From Mesostigma viride (Eukaryota > Streptophyta > Mesostigmatophyceae > Mesostigmatales > Mesostigmataceae), in the NCBI GenBank assembly GCA_009746045.1, contig RPFO01000127.1, positions 524,050-588,049 on the forward strand: a stretch of DNA of 64,000 nt, given 5' to 3'. The position numbers and the translations under genes are program-made. Below, piece after piece: positions 8,772-19,212 of the stretch (its first letter is position 1; every line of letters begins with the position of its first letter). The notes under the pieces are model-generated. The model did not search any database, was not told the DNA's origin, and saw only the letters and a list, made by a program, of their open reading frames with translations.

Positions 8772-10995
8772 GCGTGGTCTGGCGCCACATGAGCCGCTGC
8801 CGGAGGACGCGGTCATGGACTTTATGCGTACCCCACAGCCAGCAAGGGCCCAGCGAGGAACGGCATTGTTGAGCGCACGTGAGCGTGTTCGTACTGGCGC
8901 AGACACACCCCACCCCCCACCCCCCACACCCAAACACACCATGCAGACCGACACGGACCTGGAGCTGGACCGCATCGCTGCACTACTCCACCAGGAGCTG
9001 GACGCAGCGGAGGCCAACCCGACCAAGCGGGCGCGGGCAGCAGAGGCAATCGAGCAACTGCTGAGGGCCGCCAAGCGGGTCCGCCAAGGAAAGTGGCAGG
9101 AGGGGTGTGGACCATCGTCTACGCCCCAGCGGTCGCATCCAGAGGAGGATGGTGACGAGGGGAAGGACGGGGGAGCACCAGGGGGAGGGGCACCAGCAAG
9201 CACCGGGGGTATGGCGGGCGGCAGCAGCGCTGGAGCGACAACCCAGCAGCAGCAGCAGCAGCCACAGCATCAGCAACAGCAGCAGCAGCAGCAGCAGCCG
9301 CGGCAGCAACAGCAACAGCAACCGCAGCAGCAGCAGCAGCAGCAGCAACCTCAACCACAAGCGACTGTCGCTGTACCACAGCGACCCAGGTTTGATGCAT
9401 CCCGTAGGGAAGATAGGATTACCTTCCCAGGTTTAGCTGAGGGATTTGTGCAGGAGGATGCACTTGAGTTTCTTTTCAAGATAGAACACTCATGGTCCCA
9501 TGATAATATCCGGGATTGGTTTCCTGCTCTTAGGGTGTCTAACACGATCCACCAATCTGCACCTAGTATAAAACAAATGGTGCAGATGTATGAGAGACGG
9601 GCCAGCACGCCTGGGGCTGAGGAGGTGCAAATCTTCACAGAATTCATAGCAGATCTAAAAGGGCTATTGACCAAGGGGGAACACCTGCAGGCTCTCAAGG
9701 GGTTCACATGGTTGGCTTCATACAAAGTCAACAAGTCTGACTACGTACGGGACAACAAACAGTATGTCCTGTACATAGACAGGGACGAAGAGTTGAAGAA
9801 GCTCAACTCTAAGTACCTGATCCATCAGTGGCTCACCAAAGCCGAGTTAGACAAGAACACCAACGCAGTTCTGCTGGCTGGCCTTAAAGACAAGTGGGAT
9901 GATTTTAGGGGGGCCATGTTGTTCATTCAGCAGAGCCTAGAACCCTTCTCCACTGTCAAGGAACCCAAGGTTAACAAAGTCCAAGGGGGGGGTAGTCAGG
10001 ACGGTGCAGGGCCTAGCAGGAAGAAGCTCATCAAGGAGGTGGTAGCTCAGGTCAAGGCGGTGTTCAAGGGTCCCCAGCATGGTAAGAAGGCAGGGGGGTC
10101 ATCAAAGCAGCAGGGGAAATCAGACAAGGGGGGAAAGGGGAACACAGGCAGTAAGGCAGGGCCCTCTCAGGGGCCTAGTCAAAAAGGTAAGCCTCACGAC
10201 TCCACCCTTTACTGCACCAGGTGCTCATGCAAGGGGCATGAGAGGGATGATTGCTGGAAGGGCAAACCCGAACTTGGATCTGATGTGGATGTGTGCCCAG
10301 GTTGCTGGGAGCCCCGCCACCCGTTACCTGCAGGGGGACGCTGCAACAAGCCCAGGAAGGGAGCCTCGACGGGGCGCACCCCAAAACAAGCCAGCACTCA
10401 GGACGACTGTAAGTCTCCTGTACCCTGGTTTCTTAATGGCCGTGTACCCTCTATTTGCTCTGTATTACCTGACAGTGAGGACGTGGACTGGGACCTGGCT
10501 TATGACATGACATTAGCACAGGTGGCCCAAGATCCCACTATAGCCTCCTTAGATGCAGCAGCAGATAAGGTTATATCCTATGCCAGGTTAGCCCAGCAGC
10601 TACACAAGGCAATGGGGCATGAGGCAGTGGCAGAAAGGCTGGCCAATAAAATTGATGGCCGTGACCTGGAACAGATGTGCAGGCATGTCAGGAAGCACTG
10701 TGAAGCGTGCCAACTGCATGCACCCAAACCCAAGAGATGGCATGTGGCCACCCCGCCACTGGCTAGAGGAAAGCTAGTAGGGGATGTGATACACCTGGTG
10801 AAGGACACGGTGTATTACTTGGTCCTAAAAGATGCCTGGTCTAGGTTTGTTGTGATAGAACCCTTGCCAGGCATGGCCAATGAACAACTGCACAGAGCCC
10901 TGCTGATTGCACTAGCACGGTATCATCCTCAGGAAAAACTAATGCTGGATCAGCAGTTCACGTGGATACAAGATTATCCTGATCTGCCCAAGATA
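8437..10995 (+). CDS. copia-like gag C-terminal part and integrase N-terminal part
   Basis: The frame is open from 8428, with an ATG at 8437, and runs until the CACTA insertion, whose CACTAG end supplies the stop. It begins with a basic coiled coil, then a helical block (MQTDTDLELDRIAALLHQEL), a glutamine-rich tract (about 9243-9360), a gag-like core (FAEGF-type region about 9440-9960) and a CCHC knuckle (CTRCSCKGHERDDC). From about 10580 it is integrase: the HHCC zinc region has HKAMGH and CEAC, and the catalytic core start is seen around DVIHLVKDTVYYLVLKDAWS. No DTG/DSG protease motif is found between the knuckle and the integrase, where copia elements normally have it. The frame resumes at 15400 past the CACTA element. 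Confidence 0.8.
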
Positions 10996-11012
10996 CACTA
11001 GGAACTCGGCTT

Positions 11013-11335
11013 TGAGAATGGGTGAGAAATGGTGAGAAAAAGGGTGAGAAAGGTGAGAAAAAGGGTGAGAAATGGGTGAGAATGGGTGAGAAAGGTGAGA
11101 AAAAAGGGTGAGAATGGGGTGAGAATGGGTGAGAAAACACGTTTCTCACCCGGGTGAGATTGCCCCAAAAAGGTGAAAAAAGGGGAAAAACGTGAGAAAA
11201 ATCTCAAAAAACAGGACGTGAGATAAGTGAGAAAAACGGGAGGTGTGAAACGTGAGAAAATCAGGACGTGAGAAAAGTGAGAAAAGTGAGAAAAACAGGA
11301 CGTGAGAAAAGTGAGAAAAGTGAGAAAACACAGCG
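11013..11335 (+). repeat. Left subterminal repeats of the CACTA element
   Basis: About 20 copies of GGTGAGAA and AAGTGAGAAAA variants. They are mirrored by TTTCTCAC and TTCTCAATT variants at 15055-15385 in inverted orientation. These are the expected transposase-binding arrays. Confidence 0.8.
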
Positions 11336-11489
11336 CTGAAAAACACACCCATAATGCAATATGCTGGCAGCAGACACATGCATGCAGTGCCAGTAACAAC
11401 CGCTGTTCAAAACAGCACGAACAATAATGATTTTTTCATTAAATGTTTGAATAATTTTAATGTTTACAGCTGCAAGAACCCGTTGATTC

Positions 11490-11645
11490 AACTATTCAAC
11501 ACTGTTATGGCGTTATGTACATCTTCGGCATTCAAATATGCCTTTTCAACACAGTCTGTTATGGCGTTATGACATCTTCGGCATTCAATGCCTGTTCAAC
11601 ACAGTCTGTTATGGCGTTATGACATCTTTCGCATTCAATGCCTAT
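11490..11645 (+). repeat. Tandem repeat of about 54 bp, three copies
   Basis: The unit contains CTGTTATGGCGTTATG then ACATCTTCGGCATTCAA. Copies 2 and 3 are nearly identical and copy 1 carries a few extra bases. It lies just inside the left subterminal region of the CACTA element. Confidence 0.75.
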
Positions 11646-13936
11646 CATCAAATACTATATGGTAGCTAGCTAACAAAGCGGGCCGGTCGACAGGGCGTCA
11701 CATGCTGACTTGAAAGTGGAACCGCTTGCATTTTACTCTCGTGGTCCCTGCAAGAAATAAAGCAAACCGACACAATATACGCAAGAGGAAAAGAAATCAG
11801 ATCCTTGACATAGATGTAAGCGTTCTACAAGGATCTTGAGCTCAGCAAATGTGTATGGCAAATCATAATTCCATCAACATACAATTCTACACATCCATGC
11901 ATGCAAGAGGCCGGGGGAAAAAAAACAGGCCCTTGCAGATAAACATCTATACCTTCAAATGCCAAAATAATGACACCTATAATTCCCCCTAAAATGAAAG
12001 CAGTGCAAGAGACAAAAAAGACATCAGATCCTTGACATAGACATCACCATTCTACAAGGAAGAGCTCACCAGCACCTAACGGTCCATGCAGCAAATGTGT
12101 AGAACCCAACACTCACTCTTATGGCAAAGCAGCCCCATGTGGCAAGGCAGCACCATACACATGAATCACACCATGCGCCAGATGTCACACGAGCAAGGCA
12201 CAACGTTGTCGTCGGATCAGAAAGCAACAAACGTGAAAACGCTAGCGGCCCAAATCTGAGATTCCGCGGAACACAGAAAATAAGAAAGCTCAGAAGCTAC
12301 CAGCAAGGGATCGAACATATGACCTTTGGCATGATTTCGCGGCTGTGTGAGTCTCCTGATCCGAAGGCATCTCACTTAATTAACGTTTCGAAACAGCCAA
12401 ACTGCGGAAAATCTCTTACCGGAGAGAGTTGCCAATATCAAGGAGACAACCAGCGCAGGCCAGAAATCGGGAGAATCCGGACCATGGTAGCTCGAGCCTG
12501 CCGTTATCTTGTCCGCGTTTTCGAGTCGTGCAGGATTATGAATATGAATGGAGATGGAAATGTGTAGCCTTGTGCATTGAAATTACGGCTGGCTGACGTG
12601 AAGAGCGACTACATGACCTACACGGTGGGGCCGGAAACGGCTTGCTTGATTGTGTTTCATCGTGGGCAACGAGTCCAACAACTACTTTCTCTGGGCGGCA
12701 AACTGCGGCAAATTGAACGCAAACCTCATCATGAAATCTTGACCGTCGAAATCTAACAATCCGACGACTTATGCAGTATGCCGCGTAATTTTCTGTTGCG
12801 GGAGAGCCGTTGGGCCGGTTCCCGACGCGGGCGACCAGTGGTTTGCGTTAAGTTAACTTAGCTGAAGTTCCCCAAGCCGCATGATGGCTCTCATCGACGG
12901 CCTCAGTCTATTGACGCGTCGGCCCGATTTTGGCGGCACCCAATTTGACCCCAACGGCACCTACCGACAAAGGGCATACGTACGTTTCACGCGCACCACG
13001 ACCTTCGAGCTCTGCTATGGCGGTGGTGCCGTGGGGCCCGCATCAGACTGCGGGCCCTTATCTGCTTTGGCGGTGCTGCCGTTGGGCCCGCATCAGAATT
13101 CAGGCCCTTTATGCATGCGGGCCATTAATGCATGTTACTTTTTTAGTCTTCTGCATACAAATATGAAGCAATGAGGTCGTGTCCTCTGGATTTTTGCACT
13201 GCAAATGGCATTTGCACCGTGTGCAGTTCCTGGACGTTTGGAAACATGCATGATGGCATGTGGCTAATGTAATGACTGACTAGCTAGACCGTTTCAGTGG
13301 TTTTTCATTTGCGGGTATTTCCTCGTAAATGGTGGGAAAGCGATCGCAGCAATGGTTCTCACCACTAGACACTCCCGGCCAGTGAAGCTCGAAAAACACG
13401 CCCTGATCAAGCAAGCTGTTTCCGGCCCCACTGTATAGGTCATCTTACAGTCGCTCTTTGCGTAAGCCAGCCATAATTTCAATGAACAAGGCTACACATT
13501 TGCATACTCTTTGCTTGGTTATCGGTGTGCCTTTGTTTGGATGCAGGGGGGATCGCTGTGCTGACACAACGCGGCAAGGGATTTGCTGGTAGAAGATGCC
13601 CTTCCCAAGGCTGATTACAGCGACCCTGCGAATGGCGACGAGGCCTACTGGTGAGCCTTGTTTTTTGCAAATGCTACTTACGCCGTCTGCTTTGGTTATT
13701 TTAATTCAGTCCTATTGAAAGGCGCCTTGGGATTAGCCATGCAATCATGTTTTACTGTCACAAAGCCAGCCCTAGTAATTAATATCTAGTTTGTTTGGTT
13801 TTACCCATCCGGGTGCCATGATCTTGCCGCCAGTAAAAGCGTCCTGTGTTGTATCTGTTCTATTTTTTTTAATAACCAATACTTGCAATAATAATACTCT
13901 TTGCTGGGTTATCGGTGTGCGTTTGTTTGAATGCAG
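11646..13936. other. CACTA interior with duplicated fragments, no confident gene
   Basis: A run of related pieces but no long conserved frame. The segment 12596-12660 reads in translation as VKSDYMTYTVGPETACLI and reappears inverted near 13395-13460. The segment 13505-13570 (intron tail, AG, GATCGCTGTGCTGACACAACG) is repeated at 13894-13960. Near 13020-13110 a GC-rich unit GGGCCCGCATCAGA occurs twice. A B-box-like TTCGATCC on the minus strand near 12310 hints at a tRNA-derived insert. These look like shuffled remains of transposase or captured host exons. Confidence 0.4.
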
Positions 13937-14879
13937 GCGAGATCGCTGTGCTGACACAACGTTCAACGTGCTTGCATGGGCATCATTAAACCTGACGCCG
14001 CTTGTGCCGCAAGGCATTGTAGCGGCGTGTGGGGGCGTGAAGCGCTACGCGGATTCTTTCCACAAAGTCAGGATACACAGGTTCAACTACCGCACGGAGG
14101 CTGCGGACCAATCCCAGGGAAAGCGGCACAAGAATGCGGGAGTTGCGGTGCATGGCCCGGGCGGTGTAGACTTTGGTTTCATTACACACATTCTGAAGGC
14201 CAGGTTAGAGTACCCACGAGGGGGCTGGGAATGGCAGCTGTTGTTGAAGGTGGAGCTTTTTGATCGCCTTCATGTCGCTCACCTGCCCCACGAGAGGTTG
14301 GTGGTCATCAGCAGCGCACAGGCCCCCAGGTCGTCGTGCCTTGTGTTGCCAGGTGCAGTGAGCTCAGTTGGGTATGTCGTCGATGAATGCTATGCTCCCG
14401 AAATGGTGGTAATCCCTGCCAAACTGCCATGGAGCATGGCACATCAGGCGCAATCTGCCCTCAGTAACCATGTGTATCACAGCGTGGCAGCAGATTTCCC
14501 CACCATGCCGCAGTTTGAAGTGATTGAGGAGGGTGAGCCGATGCCACCGCCACCGCCTAGTGGCAAGAAGAAAGGCAAGAAGAAGGGGTCCAAGAAGAAG
14601 AAGGTGGCAGCGGCAGACCTAGGTGATGGCGACGTGGTGCGCCGCGCTGGCAAGGCACCTGCTCGAGGGCGCAGCCGCAAGCGTGGTGCTCCCACAGATG
14701 CTGGACCTAGCCAGCCCACCGTTGTAATTGAGGAGGTCCCTATGGCAAAGAGGGCCAGTGGAAGGCAGCGTAAAGCTGTGAACTATTGCGACACTAGTGG
14801 GGATGACACTATGTCATCAGAAGATGATGTTGATGCAAGCAACCCCTCGGACAGCAGTTCTGAAGAAGATGACTATTGA
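13937..14879 (+). CDS. CACTA-encoded protein, C-terminal exon
   Basis: The open frame extends from about 13791, but a pyrimidine-rich stretch ending TTTGAATGCAG at 13936 makes 13937 a likely exon start; I cannot place the upstream exons. About 313 codons follow. The first 190 residues form a compact domain (KNAGVAVHGPGGVDFGFITH, ARLEYPRGGWEWQLLLKV) that resembles the small beta-rich domain at the C-terminus of large CACTA transposases, an uncertain match. The tail has a lysine block (GKKKGKKKGSKKKK), basic patches and a Ser/Asp/Glu-rich end (SDSSSEEDDY), which suggests a nuclear, DNA-associated protein. The stop is TGA at 14877. It may be a remnant of a larger gene. Confidence 0.45.
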
Positions 14880-15054
14880 TTTAATTTGGGCATGACAGCA
14901 TTGTTTATGGAATGATGTGCTGTTTTATATTGTATGACAACCCTATATTAATTGCACCTTTGTGCACCCTATAATGCATATCAAAGTGGTGTTGAGTTTT
15001 TTTTCACGTTAAGGACTTAATGAAATAAAGCTCATGATTTTTCTCGTGTTACAC

Positions 15055-15385
15055 TCTTGGTGAGAAATTTCTCACCACGTTGACTTGTGATTTTTCTCGT
15101 GTTAGTGATTTTTCTCGTGTTGGTGAGAAACTTCTCAATTTTCTCAATTTTCTCAATTTTCTCAAATTTTCTCACTTTTTCTCACCCATTCTCACCTTTT
15201 TTCTCACTTTAGGGTTTTTTCTCACCCCAATCTCACCAAAACCCCCTTTTTCTCACCAAAATCTCACCCTGGTGAGATTTCTTGCCTGGCGTTTGCGGAA
15301 AAAAATTGAGATTTTTCTCAATTTTCTCAAAAAATTCTCACAAAAGGTGAGAAAATTGAGGGTTTTGAGAAAATTCTCAGAATCT
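15055..15385 (-). repeat. Right subterminal repeats of the CACTA element
   Basis: Dense TTTTCTCAC, TTTTCTCAATT and CTCACC repeats end at the terminal inverted repeat. They mirror the left array and support one intact element between 10996 and 15397. Confidence 0.8.
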
Positions 15386-15399
15386 GAGTTCCTAGTGTA

Positions 15400-18312
15400 G
15401 ACATTGCTGGGGCTCAAGATCATGAACGCCAGGGGATGATTGAACGTACCATGCGTGCTATCAGGGACCTCATAAAGAAAAATGAGTCCAGGACAGCAGA
15501 GTCTGGGAGCTATGCTGATAGGACAGCGTGGGCAGCTGAGGTGTGCAGAACTCTGAACACCAAACCACTCATGTCTTCTCCTTTTGGTGAAATCACACCA
15601 ATTGGCCTGCAATCAGGTAGCTACTCTCAGGAGGTACTAGACCACTACAACACGCAAAGGCAACACTTGGCCAAGTTGCTGGCAAAAAAGGATAAAAGTA
15701 ATGCCAGGCCTGTGTTTGAAGTGGGGGATCAGGTACTCTACTATAGGGAGGGGGAAGGGAACAAAGCCCACTCTGGTAGATGGCATGGTCCAGCTGAAAT
15801 CATCAGGTTGTCAGAAACAGGTGACACGGTGACTATTCAGCATCACAGAGAGCGAATGGTTGGCAAGCATAGACTGAAGCTTTATTACCCTCCTTTGGCA
15901 GACGTGTCAGGGGTAGAATTCTTGGACATGGATTCAGAGCCTCAGTCTGGTGGGTTGGTCTCACCCAGTGAACTGGCCAGGGACATAGCTGATGCAAGCA
16001 ACACAACCATAGAAGCTCCTGTGTTCCTCAGTGGTGCAGCCCCACCACAGCCCAATGGTCCACCTGGGCAGGAGGAACGTGCACTGGATGAGCAGCAGGT
16101 CGCTCCTCCCTCATCTCAGGAACAGCCACAAGTAGCAGCAGATCCTGTTGTCCCCAGGAATAAATTTGCTGAGGCTCTAAAAGCTCTACATAGAGCACAC
16201 ACTGCCAAGGCACAAATGGCAGCAGGTGCAGCACAAGTCAATGCTGTGGGTGAATCTGACCAGGATCCCAGTATTCTGGCAGTAGACACACAGGCACAGG
16301 TGAGCATCATCAGTGCACAAGCTGTATCTGGCCTAAGTCTGCAACGCTCGCCCTGGGCTAGAGTGTCAGATTTTTCAGGCAAAACAAAAATGGCAGTCAA
16401 AGGCCAAGTGCTAATTCCCATTCTGGGTGTGCCCACTCCCTTCCAGGTAGTAGAGGGCTACAAGGGGAATGCACTGCTGGGGGAACCATTTGTCTCATAC
16501 CCTGGAGTAGTCATCTCAGCTGGGAGGTTGAGTGTGACTGGGGTGGGGCAGGTCACCCTGGACCATTTTAAAATTCCTTTAACACAGATCAGTGATGGCC
16601 TGGAAGCAGCCATCAATGCTGTCAACATAAAATACCTCCCAGGTCAGGAACCCTGTGTTGATTCCCTCATTCATTCTCAGAAGTTACACCCCTCTGCGTT
16701 TGGGCTTGGTAGATGGGACATAGCGTCCATGTCTCCCTTGTCCTATGATGATGTGGTCAAAGACTGTCAAACGCAGATTGGTTTTCTGAAATGGATGGAA
16801 GCCTTTAACAGGGCTAGAGAGGAATGGGTTTGTCCTGATCCACGTAGCAAGTCCCAGGTACCACCTGTAACACCGATTGAGGCACTGCCACAAGGGGCCA
16901 GAAAGCTCAGACTGAAGTTTGTCTGCAAGCATAAACCCCAGGCAGATGGGACACCTCCCATTTTTCATGCCAGACCTTGTGTCACGGAGTTCAGGGGCTC
17001 CACTGAGCTAACAGAGGCTGAGCTGTATACCCCTGGTATTCAGCAGACGTCTCTTAAGGTCCTGTTGGCCACTTTCCTTCACCATCTGAATGCTGGTAAG
17101 GACTACGTGTGTAAAGCCACTGACATTAAACGAGCCTTCCTTAAAGGCAACCCTGACATAGCCCAAAAGGTGTGGAGGGGTCAAGTCTATGTGGTACACA
17201 CTCCCAAAGTCTGGTCTGGGGACATCAAGGAACCTCATTTAAGGCCTAACTTGGGGGTAGAAGGGCTTCAGTCAGCACCTAAAATTTTCAGGCTGTCAGC
17301 CCAAGAGGTCTTCCTGAAGCTGGGGGCCCAGTATGATGATATCGACCCTTGTTTCTTCACCATCCCTCATCCTGCTGGTATGATGATGTTTGTGTGGCAT
17401 GGGGATGATCAGCTCATTACTGGTCCCAGGGCAGCTGTGGAGGATTTCATTGCTCAAGTGTCTGCTAGCTTTGAATTAGGCAAGCAGCTGGAGCTGGGGA
17501 AAGACCCTGTCAAGTTCTGTGGCATCATTCTGAACCTGTTTAAGGAGCAGAAGGAGTGGGTGTGTTCTCTCAAAGCATCCCCTGAGTATGTCATGTCTTG
17601 CAAGGATGTTCTTCCCTCTGACATCACTCCTGATCTCTGTCCCACTATTAGGGGTAAGCTAGGTTGGCTGTGTGCCACTTGTGCTCCTCACCTGGCCGTG
17701 GTCAGCAGAGTGGATGATGATGTCCTCATGGAGGTAGGGTCTCGGGCTATTAAACAGGTGTTACATGATGGTCCTCCCCTTATTCTTCATGCCTTGGATC
17801 TGTTCCAACCCATTAACATCACATGCATGATGGACAGTTCCATGGACTCACGGGTAGTCACTAAGGTACAAGCCAGAGAGGCAGGTCTCTTCATGTTGTC
17901 TAACCCCACTGGCAAGCAATCTTTGGTTTCCTGGTTCAGCAGACTCCACAAGCGCAAGGCAGTCAGCAGCAATGTAGCAGAATGCCGTGCTGTGGTCTCA
18001 GCTGTGTTGCATGCCAGGTACTTGAACCATCTGCTGGTGTGGTTGCAGCATCAGGCTGGTAGTTATGCTGGTGTCAAATCCCATCTGCTGACTGACAGTC
18101 AATCCCTTCTCTCTTTCCTGGACAACCCCTTGGCTGTGCACACCGACTTGGACTGGATTGTCCTCAAGCAGGAGTGTACCTATCTGGAGTCCAAGACTCA
18201 CATCCGAGACCCTGACAATGCAGCAGACGCACTCACAAAAGTGCCACAGGCTGCAGGGCCTCAGTACAGAGTCCTATACACGCTGATGAACCCTTACAAT
18301 GGCAGAGGGTGA
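15400..18312 (+). CDS. copia-like pol: integrase C-terminus, protease-like, RT, RNase H
   Basis: This continues the frame broken at 10995; the first ATG is at 15436 (958 codons from there). By residue from 15436: 1-155 is integrase C-terminus, with a GRWHGPAEII motif like the GPY/F module. About 280-375 is a retropepsin-like domain with AVDTQAQVSIIS and ALLGEPFV, where the usual DTGA is DTQA. About 440-700 is reverse transcriptase with FLKGNPD-type block and catalytic HGDD at 655-658 in place of YVDD. About 795-945 is RNase H with D800, E849 and D887 and the closing block HIRDPDNAADALTK. RT and RNase H order and style are copia-like. No internal stops are present. The position of the protease-like domain is unusual. 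The product is inactive here because CACTA splits the integrase. Confidence 0.85.
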   Translation, partial: DIAGAQDHERQGMIERTMRAIRDLIKKNESRTAESGSYADRTAWAAEVCRTLNTKPLMSSPFGEITPIGLQSGSYSQEVLDHYNTQRQHLAKLLAKKDKSNARPVFEVGDQVLYYREGEGNKAHSGRWHGPAEIIRLSETGDTVTIQHHRERMVGKHRLKLYYPPLADVSGVEFLDMDSEPQSGGLVSPSELARDIADASNTTIEAPVFLSGAAPPQPNGPPGQEERALDEQQVAPPSSQEQPQVAADPVVPRNKFAEALKALHRAHTAKAQMAAGAAQVNAVGESDQDPSILAVDTQAQVSIISAQAVSGLSLQRSPWARVSDFSGKTKMAVKGQVLIPILGVPTPFQVVEGYKGNALLGEPFVSYPGVVISAGRLSVTGVGQVTLDHFKIPLTQISDGLEAAINAVNIKYLPGQEPCVDSLIHSQKLHPSAFGLGRWDIASMSPLSYDDVVKDCQTQIGFLKWMEAFNRAREEWVCPDPRSKSQVPPVTPIEALPQGARKLRLKFVCKHKPQADGTPPIFHARPCVTEFRGSTELTEAELYTPGIQQTSLKVLLATFLHHLNAGKDYVCKATDIKRAFLKGNPDIAQKVWRGQVYVVHTPKVWSGDIKEPHLRPNLGVEGLQSAPKIFRLSAQEVFLKLGAQYDDIDPCFFTIPHPAGMMMFVWHGDDQLITGPRAAVEDFIAQVSASFELGKQLELGKDPVKFCGIILNLFKEQKEWVCSLKASPEYVMSCKDVLPSDITPDLCPTIRGKLGWLCATCAPHLAVVSRVDDDVLMEVGSRAIKQVLHDGPPLILHALDLFQPINITCMMDSSMDSRVVTKVQAREAGLFMLSNPTGKQSLVSWFSRLHKRKAVSSNVAECRAVVSAVLHARYLNHLLVWLQHQAGSYAGVKSHLLTDSQSLLSFLDNPLAVHTDLDWIVLKQECTYLESKTHIRDPDNAADALTKVPQAAGPQYRVLYTLMNPYNGRG

Positions 18313-18690
18313 AGTGCCTCAGCCTAGGGCTATTAGCACCAGATAGGAGGGTGGTCATGGGGTGACAGGGTCTGAAGTGTCCCACCCGTAAGGCTTTCTT
18401 TGCGTCATTAAAGCTTGAGGTCAGAAGGGTCCTCCTTTATTGATGGCTTGTTCTTTGTCAATAAAACGTGTGGTCATATTTTTCTGGCAATGGTTTTTTT
18501 CCTAACACAGGCACCCAACCAGTGGGGATGTGGTATCCAACACGGAGGAGCTATGGGCGCTTTTATAAATGCATCTCTTTCAGTGTCATGGTTGTCCCTG
18601 TGGGAAACCTTGCTTATCAGTAGTGGTTGGCATATGAGTGGGTTGTGGGAAGAGTCTTCCCCTCACTCCCCAAAGAAAAGTAATAATGGG
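18313..18690 (+). other. copia-like 3' untranslated region and polypurine tract
   Basis: Non-coding DNA between the pol stop and the right LTR. The last bases before the LTR, about 18672-18690 (AAAGAAAAGTAATAATGGG), are purine-rich and are the likely plus-strand primer. Confidence 0.6.
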
Positions 18691-19212
18691 AGTTATTCTA
18701 GGGCTTCAGGCCTAGACTATCAGTACACGTGGCGTTGTCCCCGTCTCCCAAGTGGGATACGGACATGGACGGTAGTGTAGTACACTGGACATATCTCTAC
18801 TAGGATTTAGATCCGCACGTGCCAGGATGGGCACGTGGGTGCTAGATATTAGCACTGAGATATGTAGTGCACACGCACGTGGGTATTCACGTGGTAGGGT
18901 TTATGAGCTGTGATGCAGACCACAAGGTGGTTGCAGTGCTAGTCCTGTACGGAGGTCCTAGGGGAGGTCCAGGACCGTCCACGTAGTGCTGTTAGGCAGT
19001 CGTTGCCTGTGGGCATCGTATCAGTCCTAGCTGGAGTAGATCTAGCTGGACGGAGCCAGCACCTCATTGGTTAGCACTAGTACAGGATAGCTAGGTTACC
19101 CTAACCTACGTGCCCATGCAATCCAGCTTGGCAAGCTTGCATGGGTTGATATTATGCCAGCCATTGCATAATCCAACACGCGTTCGCATCCATTTGCACG
19201 AGTGCATTAACT
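18691..19212 (+). repeat. copia-like 3' LTR
   Basis: 522 bp, same ends and same length as 7039-7560, with no difference seen on reading. AAGGA follows at 19213-19217. The identity implies a recent insertion. Confidence 0.9.

Larger units (their letters stand above)
10996..15397. mobile_element. CACTA (CMC superfamily) DNA transposon, 4.4 kb
   Basis: The left end is CACTAGGAACTC and the right end is its complement GAGTTCCTAGTG, 12 bp of perfect terminal inverted repeat. Both subterminal regions are packed with short GTGAGAAA/TTTCTCAC repeats, a hallmark of CACTA elements where transposase binds. The flanks give a TA on each side (10994-10995 and 15398-15399). Removing the element with one TA restores the integrase frame exactly, which fixes the boundaries. 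The interior has one clear coding exon (13937-14879) and much non-coding sequence. No recognisable tnp2 transposase core is present, so this copy is probably non-autonomous. Confidence 0.85.
7039..19212 (+). mobile_element. Ty1/copia-like LTR retrotransposon, young, interrupted by CACTA
   Basis: Two 522-bp LTRs (7039-7560 and 18691-19212) that read as identical enclose gag and pol. AAGGA precedes the left LTR (7034-7038) and follows the right one (19213-19217), a 5-bp target duplication inside the gypsy LTR. Without the 4.4-kb CACTA insertion it would be about 7.8 kb. Domain order read from the DNA is gag, zinc knuckle, integrase, retropepsin-like domain, reverse transcriptase, RNase H. RT and RNase H at the end are copia-like, but the protease position is not canonical. 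The leader between LTR and first ATG is only 44 bases and contains no clear initiator-tRNA primer site. Confidence 0.9.

Noticed and set aside
12290-12370. Second tRNA-like promoter (minus-strand TTCGATCC)
   Set aside because: Only the B box is convincing; no A box, target duplication or second copy was found.
13791-13936. N-terminal extension of the CACTA exon (hydrophobic start, VLFFLITNT)
   Set aside because: It is AT-rich, ends in a good splice acceptor, and the acceptor block is duplicated upstream with a different preceding sequence, so it is probably intron.
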